The position numbers and the translations under genes are program-made. From the NCBI GenBank assembly GCA_903930035.1, contig CAIYXG010000027.1:1-15882 (forward strand): a stretch of DNA of 15,882 nt, written 5' to 3'. This document shows positions 6,939 to 14,471 of this stretch, in pieces. The first letter of the stretch is position 1. Every line of letters starts with the position of its first letter. This DNA is from an uncultured Actinomycetes bacterium (GTDB lineage Bacteria > Actinomycetota > Acidimicrobiia > Acidimicrobiales > Microtrichaceae). The notes under the pieces are model-generated. The model saw only the letters and a list, made by a program, of their open reading frames with translations, did not search any database and was not told the origin of the DNA.

Positions 6939-6944
6939 TACACT
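6939..6944 (+). promoter_or_regulatory. -10 box of ltrA promoter, probably leaderless
   Basis: TACACT lies 9 bases before ATG 6954, and no ribosome-binding site is present between them. The start of transcription would fall at or within a few bases of the start codon. It is divergent from the CYP51-operon -10 box, with 38 bases between the two boxes, so a regulator bound here could affect both transcripts. Confidence 0.5.
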
Positions 6945-6953
6945 CGGCCGTCG

Positions 6954-8120
6954 ATGGGACCGCACGACCTGGGCGTCGAACCGCACGTCTCGACGGCGCA
7001 CGGCGTGCCCGGGGAGACCTCGCTGGAGCTGTTCTACGACCTGGTCTACGCGGCCGGGATCGTCGTGCTCTCCCAGTCGTTCTCCAACAGCCCGTCGATC
7101 TGGACCGCCGTCTGGGTGTTCCTGGTCTTCTCGATGATGTGGGCACTGTGGCTGCGCACCAACCTGCTCCTCCACGACCGAGGGGCCACCAACAACGTCA
7201 CGCGCGGGCTGCTGGTCCTGCAGATGACGCTGATCCTGCTCATGTGCGTCGCGGGCGGCGACAAGCTCCTGGACCAGGGCACCATGGACCGTCACCACGT
7301 GGTCGGGCCGCTGTTCGCCCTCAGCCTCGGCACCCTGGTGGCGCTGTACCGGTTCAGCACGACCCGGGAGGGCGTGGTCGAGCCGCCCGGCCGGCGGCGG
7401 GTCCTGGGCTACAGCGTGATCGCCCTCTGCTTCGCCGTCACGCCGCTGCTCCCGCCCCGGGTCGACCTGGTGGTCGCCGCGGTCGGGCTGCTGCTCCTGC
7501 TGGTGCCGTCCCGGGTCCTGGACGGCCCGAGCACCGCCGGACGGTTCGAGGCCGAGCACGTCGTCGAACGGTTCGGCGAGTTCACGATCATCGTCCTCGG
7601 CGAGACGTTCGTGAAGGTGGGCCTGACGGCGCTGAAGGGCGGCATCACCGGCATCGACATCGTCGTCCTGCCGGTGGCGATCGTCCTGGTGTTCGCCACC
7701 TGGTGGCTCTACTTCGCCGACGTCCCGACGGCCGCCGTCAGCCGGGTGGCCCGCTCGACACGGCCCTGGGTGATGGCGCACTTCCCGCTGCACCTCTGCG
7801 CGGTGGCGCTGGCGATCGGTTGTGCCGAGCTGATGCTGGAGGGCGGCAAGGACGGGGTCCACGTCCTCCAGACCTTCGCCGTCCCGCTGGTGGGCGTCGT
7901 GCTGTCGCTCGCGCTCCTGGCCTGGATCTCCGGGGCGCCGCACCGGTCGCGGGTGCTCGTCGTCCACGGGGTGGGCGCTGCGGTCCTCCTCGCCGTCGCC
8001 GTGCTCGGGTCGGCGTCCAGCGCCCTCAGCCTGGACGTGACCTGCATCGTGATGGCGCTCGTCATGGTGGGGATCGTGGTGGCCAGCCGGCCCACGCGGA
8101 CGCCGGTCACCGCAGGATGA
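6954..8120 (+). CDS. ltrA: LtrA family membrane protein (low temperature requirement A)
   Basis: A 388-residue polytopic inner-membrane protein with around ten hydrophobic segments. The family signature ELFYDLVYA is at 25-33 in the first helix, and the central repeat-like motif HVVERFGEFTIIVLGE is at 202-217. These two are characteristic of the LtrA family, named for a Listeria gene needed for growth in the cold; its biochemical activity is unknown. The conserved acidic residues Asp29, Glu205 and Glu217 within or next to helices suggest ion or proton handling, but that is inference. The end overlaps the next gene by 4 bases (ATGA at 8117-8120), implying co-expression with a small membrane protein. 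It diverges from the CYP51 operon with a 66-base intergenic region. No ribosome-binding site is seen, consistent with a leaderless transcript. Confidence 0.88.
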   Translation: MGPHDLGVEPHVSTAHGVPGETSLELFYDLVYAAGIVVLSQSFSNSPSIWTAVWVFLVFSMMWALWLRTNLLLHDRGATNNVTRGLLVLQMTLILLMCVAGGDKLLDQGTMDRHHVVGPLFALSLGTLVALYRFSTTREGVVEPPGRRRVLGYSVIALCFAVTPLLPPRVDLVVAAVGLLLLLVPSRVLDGPSTAGRFEAEHVVERFGEFTIIVLGETFVKVGLTALKGGITGIDIVVLPVAIVLVFATWWLYFADVPTAAVSRVARSTRPWVMAHFPLHLCAVALAIGCAELMLEGGKDGVHVLQTFAVPLVGVVLSLALLAWISGAPHRSRVLVVHGVGAAVLLAVAVLGSASSALSLDVTCIVMALVMVGIVVASRPTRTPVTAG

Positions 8121-8572
8121 CCGTGCTGCGGGGACCGTCGCCGTGGGCGCTCCCCTGCTGGCTGGTGGGCGTCGTCTGCGGGGTGCTCGCCGTCCTGGCC
8201 GCCATGTGGTCGGCCGACGCCCGCGCCGGCGACCGGCCGGTCGGCATCGTGCTCGTCGTGGTGATGGTCCTCGCCGGTGCCGGCGCGCTGGCGCTCCGGC
8301 GGGGGACCCGGGTGGTGGTGGACGGTGGCACGGTGACCGACCAGGTGCTCTACCGGACGGTGTCGACGACGCCCCAGTCCGAGGTGCTCGCGGCGCACGT
8401 GGCGGGCGGCGCGTGGCGCTGGTTCGTCCTGGAGCTGGAGGACGGCTCGGTGCGCACGCTGCTCGGCGCAGGGCCGCTGCAGGTCCCGGCGCGCTGGTTC
8501 GACCCCGAGGGCCGGAGCGACCTCGCGGACCTGGACGTCCTCATGGGGCCAGCAGCTACGACGACCGGCTGA
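8117..8572 (+). CDS. Small two-helix membrane protein, unknown function
   Basis: A 151-residue protein with two predicted transmembrane helices (about 11-31 and 41-60), joined by a short charged loop. A cytoplasmic beta-rich tail follows (about 63-145) with pattern GTRVVVDGGTVTDQVLYRTV and WRWFVLELEDGSVRTLLGAG-like strands. That layout resembles small bacterial PH-like (bPH) or DUF-type membrane proteins, but I cannot name the family. The start ATG overlaps the ltrA stop, so the two are translated together and may act together in the membrane. Confidence 0.75.
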   Translation: MTVLRGPSPWALPCWLVGVVCGVLAVLAAMWSADARAGDRPVGIVLVVVMVLAGAGALALRRGTRVVVDGGTVTDQVLYRTVSTTPQSEVLAAHVAGGAWRWFVLELEDGSVRTLLGAGPLQVPARWFDPEGRSDLADLDVLMGPAATTTG

Positions 8573-8640
8573 GCCGCGCCGCACACCGGCAGGTGCGCAA
8601 GATGTGCGCCGCCGACCTCCACGGGGTTGACTCGGGAGCG

Positions 8641-9111
8641 ATGGAGCAGCGCCGCGTCCCGCGCAAGGTGATCCCGTTCCCGGTGCAGGTCGGCGAGCGC
8701 CCGACCGTCATCCTGCTGCGCGGGCTCGCCGCCCGCTGCCCGGCCTGCGGGGCGCGCCACATCTTTGAGCAGGTGTTCCGCATGAAGGACCGGTGCCCAC
8801 GCTGCTCGCTCAAGTTCGAGCGGGTCGAGGGGCACTGGATCGGCTCGCTCGGGGTCAACACCACCGTGGTCTTCGGGGCCATGCTCCTCGCCCTCATGGG
8901 CATCACCTTCGCGGTCTACCCGGACGCCAACGTGCCGCTCATGCTGGTCGTCGAGATCTCGCTCGCCCTGCTGGGACCGCTGCTGTTCTTCCCCTCGTCG
9001 CGGATGCTCTGGACGGCGATCGACCTGCTGATGCGCCCGCTGGCCCCCGGTGAGATCGACCCACGGTTCGTGAAGGTCGACCCCTACCGGGACCGTCCGA
9101 CCGGGCCCTGA
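8641..9111 (+). CDS. DUF983 zinc-ribbon membrane protein
   Basis: A 156-residue protein with a DUF983-like plan. It has an N-terminal LLRGLAARCPACGARHIFE segment and a second knuckle DRCPRCSLKFE, giving a four-Cys zinc site C33/C36/C52/C55, followed by two transmembrane helices (about 73-93 and 98-117) and a short basic tail. The conserved GHWIGSLGVN (64-73) matches the family pattern of an acidic/Gly stretch before helix 1. The function of DUF983 is unknown; members often sit near cytochrome oxidase or other membrane genes. The start is uncertain. ATG 8641 has GGGAG only 2 bases upstream, whereas an in-frame ATG at 8602 (13 residues longer) has an AGG 8 bases upstream. A 68-base gap separates it from the preceding gene. 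Confidence 0.8.
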   Translation: MEQRRVPRKVIPFPVQVGERPTVILLRGLAARCPACGARHIFEQVFRMKDRCPRCSLKFERVEGHWIGSLGVNTTVVFGAMLLALMGITFAVYPDANVPLMLVVEISLALLGPLLFFPSSRMLWTAIDLLMRPLAPGEIDPRFVKVDPYRDRPTGP

Positions 9112-9117
9112 GCCACT

Positions 9118-9138
9118 GCTCCGGGACCGCTCCGGAGC
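9118..9138 (+). terminator. Hairpin terminator after the DUF983 gene
   Basis: GCTCCGG (9118-9124) pairs perfectly with CCGGAGC (9132-9138) around a 7-base loop, starting 6 bases after the stop codon. There is no U tract. The next gene has its own promoter 35 bases further on, which supports a transcript end here. Confidence 0.5.
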
Positions 9139-9172
9139 CCGGTCCACTAGGGGATCTTCCCGGTCGGACGCC

Positions 9173-9201
9173 TTGCCGCGCTGGAGGTTGGTCCCTACGG
9201 T
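9173..9201 (+). promoter_or_regulatory. Housekeeping-type promoter of the repeat lipoprotein gene
   Basis: TTGCCG (9173-9178) and TACGGT (9196-9201) are separated by exactly 17 bases, a good sigma-70-like arrangement for an actinobacterium. Transcription would start near 9208 and give a leader of about 74 bases. The leader ends in AGAGGA (9268-9273), 8 bases before the GTG start. Confidence 0.6.
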
Positions 9202-9281
9202 GGTCCCAGAAGCAGCGCGCCGTCGACGGCGGCGCCCGGTCCGGCCCCGTCGGGCCGACCAGTACCGAGAGGACCCAACTG

Positions 9282-10397
9282 GTGCGACGCCGACCCATCG
9301 TCACCCTGGCGGCCACGGTCGTCGTGGCGGCCATGGTCGCGGCCGGGTGCTCCCAGGACGTCGACACCGCCGAGGTCGGCGCCGACGGCCCCTCGACGAC
9401 CGTCGCCCGGTCCCGCTCGGCGTCCCGCGCGGCCGGGTCTGCCGCCACGGGCCCCGCCCCCACGGCACCGCGGCCCCAGGTGGCCGGCGTGTCGGCGACC
9501 AACTCGCAGCAGGCACAGGCCGCGCTCGACCTGATCACGAAGATTGCGCAGGACCCGGCGGCCTTCGCCCGGGCCAACGGCCTCTCGCAGGAGCAGATCG
9601 CCCGGCAGCTCGGCGTCAGCCCCGAGGTGCTGCGGAACCTGCAGCTCAACCCCGGGACGGTCGGGGCCCTGGCCAACCTGTTCAAGCGGCTCGACCCCAC
9701 GACCGTCGGGAACCTGGCCAGCGGCAAGGTGAACCCGCAGCTGGTCGCCACGGTCATCGAGCTGTTCGGGCTGGTGAACCCGCAGTCCGTGGCCGGGCTG
9801 ACCAACATCGACCCGCGGGCCCTGTCGGTGCTGGTCACGGCGTCGCAGGCGGTGGACCCCAAGATCCTCGAGGCCGTCGGCAGCATCGTGGCGGTCAGTG
9901 ACCCCAACGGACTCGGCAAGCTGGCCGGCGACAAGAACTCGCTCGCCCTGCTCACTCTGCTGTTCGGGGTGGCCCTCCGGACCGACCCGGCCCAGTTCCG
10001 TGAGCTCTCGGCGCTCAACAACCTGGCGCCGGGGTTCCAGTTCGCGCTGGACGGCATCACCTCGATCGTCAACGCCTTCGACCCCAAGACCGTGGCGTTC
10101 ATCAACGAGATCAACCAGAACTTCTCGCCCGAGCTGCTCGCCACGCTGTCGGGCATCACGAGCGCCCTCAACCAGCCCGAGATCCAGGCGGTGCTGAACG
10201 AGGCCTCGAAGAACCCCGAGAACATCGCCACCGCCGTCGCCGTGGCGGCGCTGCTCATCCCCGGCCTGGCCGAGGCGATCGACCCGAGTGCCTTCGGGTC
10301 CAACCCGAACGCCGCCAACCAGGCGCTCGTGGCGCTCCTGCTGCTGGCGCTGGCCCGGGCGAACGGGATCGACGTCTCGTCGTTCACCGGCGGCTGA
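9282..10397 (+). CDS. Putative lipoprotein with about 15-residue helical repeats
   Basis: A 371-residue exported protein of no family I recognise. The signal peptide RRRPIVTLAATVVVAAMVAAGC ends in a lipobox with Cys23. A low-complexity Ser/Thr/Pro/Ala linker (about 24-72) would lift the rest off the membrane. From residue 90 to 342 a short motif recurs: a hydrophobic residue, Asp/Asn/Ser, Pro, then a helix with Val/Leu at regular places. The Pro residues are at 92, 114, 124, 139, 152, 167, 178, 193, 208, 236, 250, 268, 283, 299, 312, 335 and 342. The spacing is mostly 13-16. This suggests a Pro-capped alpha-helical solenoid, perhaps a scaffold or ligand-binding surface. A hydrophobic C-terminal helix (344-360) may pack on the membrane. 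GTG 9282 has a good ribosome-binding site (AGAGGA, 8 bases upstream), its own promoter, and a strong terminator, so it is a single-gene unit. Confidence 0.85.
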   Translation: MRRRPIVTLAATVVVAAMVAAGCSQDVDTAEVGADGPSTTVARSRSASRAAGSAATGPAPTAPRPQVAGVSATNSQQAQAALDLITKIAQDPAAFARANGLSQEQIARQLGVSPEVLRNLQLNPGTVGALANLFKRLDPTTVGNLASGKVNPQLVATVIELFGLVNPQSVAGLTNIDPRALSVLVTASQAVDPKILEAVGSIVAVSDPNGLGKLAGDKNSLALLTLLFGVALRTDPAQFRELSALNNLAPGFQFALDGITSIVNAFDPKTVAFINEINQNFSPELLATLSGITSALNQPEIQAVLNEASKNPENIATAVAVAALLIPGLAEAIDPSAFGSNPNAANQALVALLLLALARANGIDVSSFTGG

Positions 10398-10409
10398 CGC
10401 CGGGCGCGA

Positions 10410-10442
10410 CGACGGCCGACGCCCGAGGGGCGCCGGCCGTCG
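10410..10442. terminator. Bidirectional hairpin terminator between convergent genes
   Basis: CGACGGCCG-A-CGCCC (10410-10424) pairs with GGGCG-C-CGGCCGTCG (10428-10442) around a GAG loop, forming 14 pairs with one mismatch. It lies between the stop codons of the repeat lipoprotein (10397) and the acyl-CoA synthetase (10467). It serves both strands by symmetry and has no T tract. Confidence 0.75.
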
Positions 10443-10466
10443 CACCGACCGTCGGGAGCGGGCCCG

Positions 10467-12281
10467 TCAGGAGTAGAGCGCCTCGATCTCCTCGGCGTAC
10501 TTGGCGTTGATGCCGCGCCGCTTCAGCTTGGAGGTCGGGGTGAGCAGGTCCGAGTCGGGGAGCCACTCCTCGCCGAGGATCTTGACCTTCTTGACCGCCT
10601 CGGCACCGTTGAACGAGGACATCGCGCCGGCCAGCGCGCCCTCGATCTCGGCGACGACCTGCGGGTGCTGGGCCAGCTCCTCGAGCGAGGTGAACTCGAT
10701 CCCGTTGCGGGCGGCCCACACCGGGGCCACCTCGGGGTCGAGCACCACGAGCGCCGAGACGAACGGCCGGTTGTCGCCGATGGCGGCAGCCTGGCCGACC
10801 AGCTCGATGCCCTTGAGCGCCGACTCCAGGTTGGCGGGGCTGATGTTCTTGCCGCCGGCCGTGATGATGAGCTCCTTCTTGCGGTCGACGATCCGGACGT
10901 AGCCGTCCTCGTCCATCACGCCGATGTCGCCGGAGTGCAGCCACCCCTCGGCGTCGATCGTCTCGGCCGTCTTCTCGGGGTCGTTCAGGTAGCCGCCGAA
11001 GACGTTGCCGCCCCGGATGCACACCTCGCCGTCGTCGAAGATGCGGACCTCGGTGCCCGGGATGGCCGGACCGACCGACCCCTGCTTCACCTTCGTGGCG
11101 GTGAAGGTCATGGGGCCGGAGGACTCGCTCATGCCGTAGATCTCGGCCAGCGGGATGCCGACGGCCCGGAACCAGCCCAGCAGCTCCGGGGCGATCGGGG
11201 CGGCGCCGGTGACGGCGAGCTCGCACTCGTCGAGACCCAGCAGGCCCCGCACGATGGAGAACGCCGCCGCGTCCAGGAACTCGTAGGTGGCCCGGTCCTC
11301 GTCGGTGGCGGTGCCCCAGTCGAGCCGCTCGACGATCGGGCGGGCGGCCTCGACGCCGTCGCTGAACTGTGCGGCCCGGTCGGGGTCGGCCGACAGGGCC
11401 GCCATCACGCCGGCGTGGAACTTCTCCCACACGCGCGGCACGCCGAAGATCAGGTTGGGCCGGGTCCCCAGCAGGTAGTCCTTGAGCAGGGCGAAGTCGG
11501 GGCAGGTGGTGACCTCGTAGCCGAACGAGATCATCGAGTAGTGCGAGGTCATGCGCTCGGCGATGTGGGCCATCGGCAGGTACGACACGACCTTCTTGCC
11601 GGCCGAGGTGGCCCGGTCCCAGCCGAACGAGGCGATGAGCGACTCGGCGGTCCAGCACAGGTTGTAGTGCGAGAGCATCACGCCCTTCGGGTTCCCGGTG
11701 GTGCCCGAGGTGTAGATGATCGTGGCCAGGCCCTCGGGGGTGGCGTTGCCCTTCTCGGCCTGCAGGTCGACCGGGGTGGCCGCGGTCAGCACCTCGTGGC
11801 CGACGGTGCCCTCCGGGCCGGCAGAGCCCGGGTCGAGCACGACGATCGTCTCGAGCTGCGGCAGCTGGCCGCGCACGGGGGCGAACTTGGCGGCGAAGCC
11901 GTCGTCCTCGAGCACCGCCACCTTGGCCTCGCAGTGGTGCACCAGGTACTCCACCTGGTCGGGGGCCGACGAGTTGTAGATCGAGACGGGCGTGGCCCCC
12001 AGCACGAGCGTCGCCAGGTCCACCACGTGGAAGTCCGGCATGTTGCGCATCATCATGACGACGCGGTCGCCCGGGCCGACGCCCAGCGCCCGGAGACCGC
12101 CGGCGAAGGTGGCCACCTTGTCGGCGAGCTGCGCGAACGTCATGGTGCCCCAGGAGTCCTCGCCCTCCTTCCAGCGCACGGCCACGCGGTCGGAATGGGC
12201 CGCCACCGTGCTCAGGAACTCGGTGACGACCGTGCGGCCCTCGACCATGTCGTTGATCTGCTCGAAGGTGAGCGTGCTCAT
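10467..12281 (-). CDS. Long-chain fatty-acid-CoA ligase, FadD15-like
   Basis: A 604-residue AMP-forming acyl-CoA synthetase of the length of the FadD15/long-chain ACSL group. It activates fatty acids with ATP to acyl-adenylate and then acyl-CoA for beta-oxidation or lipid synthesis. Motifs in order are P-loop IIYTSGTTGNPKGVMLSH (188-205, Lys199), PMAHIAERM (236-244), GAAPIAPELL (359-368) and A5 YGMSESSGP (382-390). Then come A7 SGDIGVMDEDGYVRIVDRKK (450-469), the hinge with GGKNISP (476-482), and the C-terminal TSKLKRRG with a candidate catalytic Lys at 585 or 587. It is cytoplasmic or membrane-peripheral. ATG 12281 has GGGGAAG 6 bases upstream. The open frame runs upstream to 12395, but those residues lie in the promoter region and lack family features. 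It diverges from the thiolase gene, its likely pathway partner, and ends at the shared terminator at 10410-10442. Confidence 0.92.
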   Translation of the reverse strand: MSTLTFEQINDMVEGRTVVTEFLSTVAAHSDRVAVRWKEGEDSWGTMTFAQLADKVATFAGGLRALGVGPGDRVVMMMRNMPDFHVVDLATLVLGATPVSIYNSSAPDQVEYLVHHCEAKVAVLEDDGFAAKFAPVRGQLPQLETIVVLDPGSAGPEGTVGHEVLTAATPVDLQAEKGNATPEGLATIIYTSGTTGNPKGVMLSHYNLCWTAESLIASFGWDRATSAGKKVVSYLPMAHIAERMTSHYSMISFGYEVTTCPDFALLKDYLLGTRPNLIFGVPRVWEKFHAGVMAALSADPDRAAQFSDGVEAARPIVERLDWGTATDEDRATYEFLDAAAFSIVRGLLGLDECELAVTGAAPIAPELLGWFRAVGIPLAEIYGMSESSGPMTFTATKVKQGSVGPAIPGTEVRIFDDGEVCIRGGNVFGGYLNDPEKTAETIDAEGWLHSGDIGVMDEDGYVRIVDRKKELIITAGGKNISPANLESALKGIELVGQAAAIGDNRPFVSALVVLDPEVAPVWAARNGIEFTSLEELAQHPQVVAEIEGALAGAMSSFNGAEAVKKVKILGEEWLPDSDLLTPTSKLKRRGINAKYAEEIEALYS

Positions 12282-12348
12282 GGGTGTCTTCCCCCGTTGT
12301 TGAAGCTCGGAGGACCGGGCGTGCGACCGGACCTGCTGTGCGCCGGGG

Positions 12349-12377
12349 ACTGTACTTCGCGAACCGGCCCCGGTCAC
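12349..12377 (-). promoter_or_regulatory. Promoter of the acyl-CoA synthetase gene
   Basis: On the minus strand GTGACC (12377-12372) and TACAGT (12354-12349) are spaced by 17 bases. The start site would be near 12342, giving a leader of about 60 bases that carries the GGGGAAG ribosome-binding site. It forms part of the 229-base divergent region 12282-12510. Confidence 0.5.
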
Positions 12378-12394
12378 CGGCGGGCCCGTCCGCA

Positions 12395-12423
12395 TTGACC
12401 CGCGACCGGCGTGGGAACAGACT
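12395..12423 (+). promoter_or_regulatory. Promoter of the thiolase gene
   Basis: TTGACC (12395-12400), nearly the sigma-70 -35 consensus, and CAGACT (12418-12423) are separated by 17 bases. Transcription would start near 12430, about 80 bases before the ATG. It lies within 20 bases of the divergent acyl-CoA synthetase promoter, so a shared fatty-acid-responsive regulator is plausible, though no clear operator was found. Confidence 0.5.
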
Positions 12424-12510
12424 CACCCCCGACGGTGTGCGCCGTCGCCGACCGGACTTCGCCGGTACCAGCCCGCCGGCAGCGCCCGGCCCCGAGCACG
12501 AGGAGCCTCC

Positions 12511-13719
<1,209 letters not shown>

Positions 13720-13746
13720 GTCCCGGTCCCGGCCGGACGCAGCACG

Positions 13747-14136
13747 GTGGACGACACCACGGACGACACGACGGACGGCACCACGGGCCAGGAGTCCGGG
13801 CCGCCGCGCCGCCGGGGCCGGAACCTCCTGGTCGTCCTGGGCGCCGTGGCGGTGGCCGCGGCCGTGGTGTCGGCCGTGTTCGACACGTCCGGCCTCACGA
13901 CCTTCGCCGCGCTGCTGCTCGGCCTGGTGATCCTGCGCACCGGCTGGTTCTTCCTGCAGTCGTTCGCCACCCCGCCGCCGCCACCCCCGGACCGCGGGAC
14001 GCTGCGACGCGTCAAGCTGGTGTACCGCTGCAACGTCTGCGGGGCCGAGGTCCGCATGACCGTGGCGAACGACGAGGACCCGGAGCCCCCACGACACTTC
14101 ATGGACGACATGCAGCTCATCTCGCCGATCGACTGA
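13747..14136 (+). CDS. Small two-helix membrane protein with CxxC motif
   Basis: A 129-residue protein of unknown function. The N-terminal DDTTDDTTDGTTG is a short acidic/Thr repeat. Two hydrophobic helices follow (about 26-44 and 50-71), then a Pro run (PPPPPP, 76-81). The cytoplasmic tail has YRCNVCGAEVRMTVAND (93-109) and PPRHFMDDM (114-122). The single CxxC and the nearby His117 could form a small metal site; only one Cys pair is present, so it is not a full zinc ribbon. The tail style is reminiscent of short zinc-knuckle proteins annotated as hypothetical in Acidimicrobiia. The start is GTG 13747, and no good ribosome-binding site is seen, so the start is less certain. It lies 27 bases after the thiolase. 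Confidence 0.75.
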   Translation: MDDTTDDTTDGTTGQESGPPRRRGRNLLVVLGAVAVAAAVVSAVFDTSGLTTFAALLLGLVILRTGWFFLQSFATPPPPPPDRGTLRRVKLVYRCNVCGAEVRMTVANDEDPEPPRHFMDDMQLISPID

Positions 14137-14147
14137 GACCCCCAGAT

Positions 14148-14165
14148 GGTCACGCGGTGGTCACG
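14148..14165 (+). repeat. GGTCACG direct repeat, 11-base spacing
   Basis: GGTCACG occurs at 14148-14154 and 14159-14165, one helical turn apart, just after the stop codon of the CxxC protein gene. The same heptamer recurs within the palindrome at 14376-14382. The spacing suits two protein subunits bound on one face of the DNA. Confidence 0.5.
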
Positions 14166-14288
14166 GGAGGTGCTAAGGACCCCGGGCCGCACCGTTGCTG
14201 TTCCCACCAGTTCGTCCCCAAGCCGGGAATCGCCGAGAACGCACCCGTGACTGGGGACTTGTCCCCCCAGGCGCAGCCTGTCCCCACG

Positions 14289-14297
14289 TTGTCCACA
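14289..14297 (+). promoter_or_regulatory. DnaA box, perfect
   Basis: TTGTCCACA matches the actinobacterial consensus TT(G/A)TCCACA at all nine positions. Confidence 0.7.
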
Positions 14298-14319
14298 GCA
14301 CGGGACTTCTTCCACAGAC

Positions 14320-14328
14320 TGTGGATAA
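14320..14328 (-). promoter_or_regulatory. DnaA box, perfect
   Basis: TGTGGATAA on the plus strand is TTATCCACA on the minus strand, the high-affinity DnaA consensus. It faces the box at 14289-14297 with 22 bases between them. Confidence 0.7.
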
Positions 14329-14366
14329 CGCTGGGATTTGTCACCTGGCCGTCATCTGGCAGGACG

Positions 14367-14382
14367 CGTGACCGCGGTCACG
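14367..14382. promoter_or_regulatory. 16-base perfect palindrome, possible operator
   Basis: CGTGACCGCGGTCACG is self-complementary over all 16 bases. Its half-site GGTCACG is also found as a direct repeat 220 bases to the left. A dimeric DNA-binding protein site is the simplest reading; the binder is unknown. Confidence 0.5.
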
Positions 14383-14398
14383 AGATATCCCCCGCCCG

Positions 14399-14461
14399 AT
14401 GACCGGCAGCGTGCCGGTCATGGCCGCCGTCGCAGGCGGCGGGCGCGGCGCACGCGCCGCG
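14399..14461 (-). terminator. Three tandem hairpins downstream of crgA
   Basis: ATGACCGGCA/TGCCGGTCAT form a perfect 10-pair stem with a 3-base loop (14399-14421). GCCGCC/GGCGGC form a second (14423-14440), and CGCGGCGC/GCGCCGCG a third (14444-14461). The array begins 10 bases after the crgA stop codon and would end its transcript; the first hairpin could also stop rightward transcription. No U tract is present. Confidence 0.55.
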
Positions 14462-14471
14462 GGCCGGTGCG

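Larger units (their letters stand above)
14205..14345. other. DnaA-box cluster, oriC-like region
   Basis: Two perfect DnaA boxes lie in opposite orientation: TTGTCCACA (14289-14297, plus) and TTATCCACA (minus; TGTGGATAA at 14320-14328). Degenerate 7-of-9 copies are TCGTCCCCA (14212-14220), TTGTCCCCC (14259-14267), CTGTCCCCA (14278-14286) and TCTTCCACA (14308-14316). Counted by hand, 14287-14344 is about 47% A+T, far above the surrounding sequence. DnaA binds such clusters to open the origin or to regulate its own supply. The nearby crgA, trpG/pabA and pknB homologues lie near the origin in many actinobacteria. No dnaA or dnaN is visible, so a DnaA-titration or regulatory site is an alternative. 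Confidence 0.6.
14137..14471. other. Gene-free 335-base gap between convergent genes
   Basis: No credible coding frame is seen. The gap holds, in order, a GGTCACG direct repeat (14148-14165), a group of DnaA-box-like sites (14205-14345), a 16-base palindrome (14367-14382) and three tandem hairpins (14399-14461). Both flanking genes end into it, so it contains no gene promoter by position. That makes the density of protein-binding-like sites unusual. Confidence 0.7.

Noticed and set aside
4372..7137. A 921-codon plus-strand open frame across the CYP51 operon.
   Set aside because: It is antisense to CYP51, ferredoxin and SDR genes with unmistakable motifs. Its composition is biased and shows no fold signature.
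6888..7967. Upstream extension of the SDR open frame to 7967 on the minus strand.
   Set aside because: It is antisense to ltrA and adds no recognisable domain. The SDR fold begins just after the ATG at 6887, which has a leaderless promoter signal.
13747..13790. DDTTDDTTDGTT coding repeat as a phase-variation tract.
   Set aside because: Only two imperfect units with differing codons, in triplets that keep frame; there is no slip-prone homopolymer.
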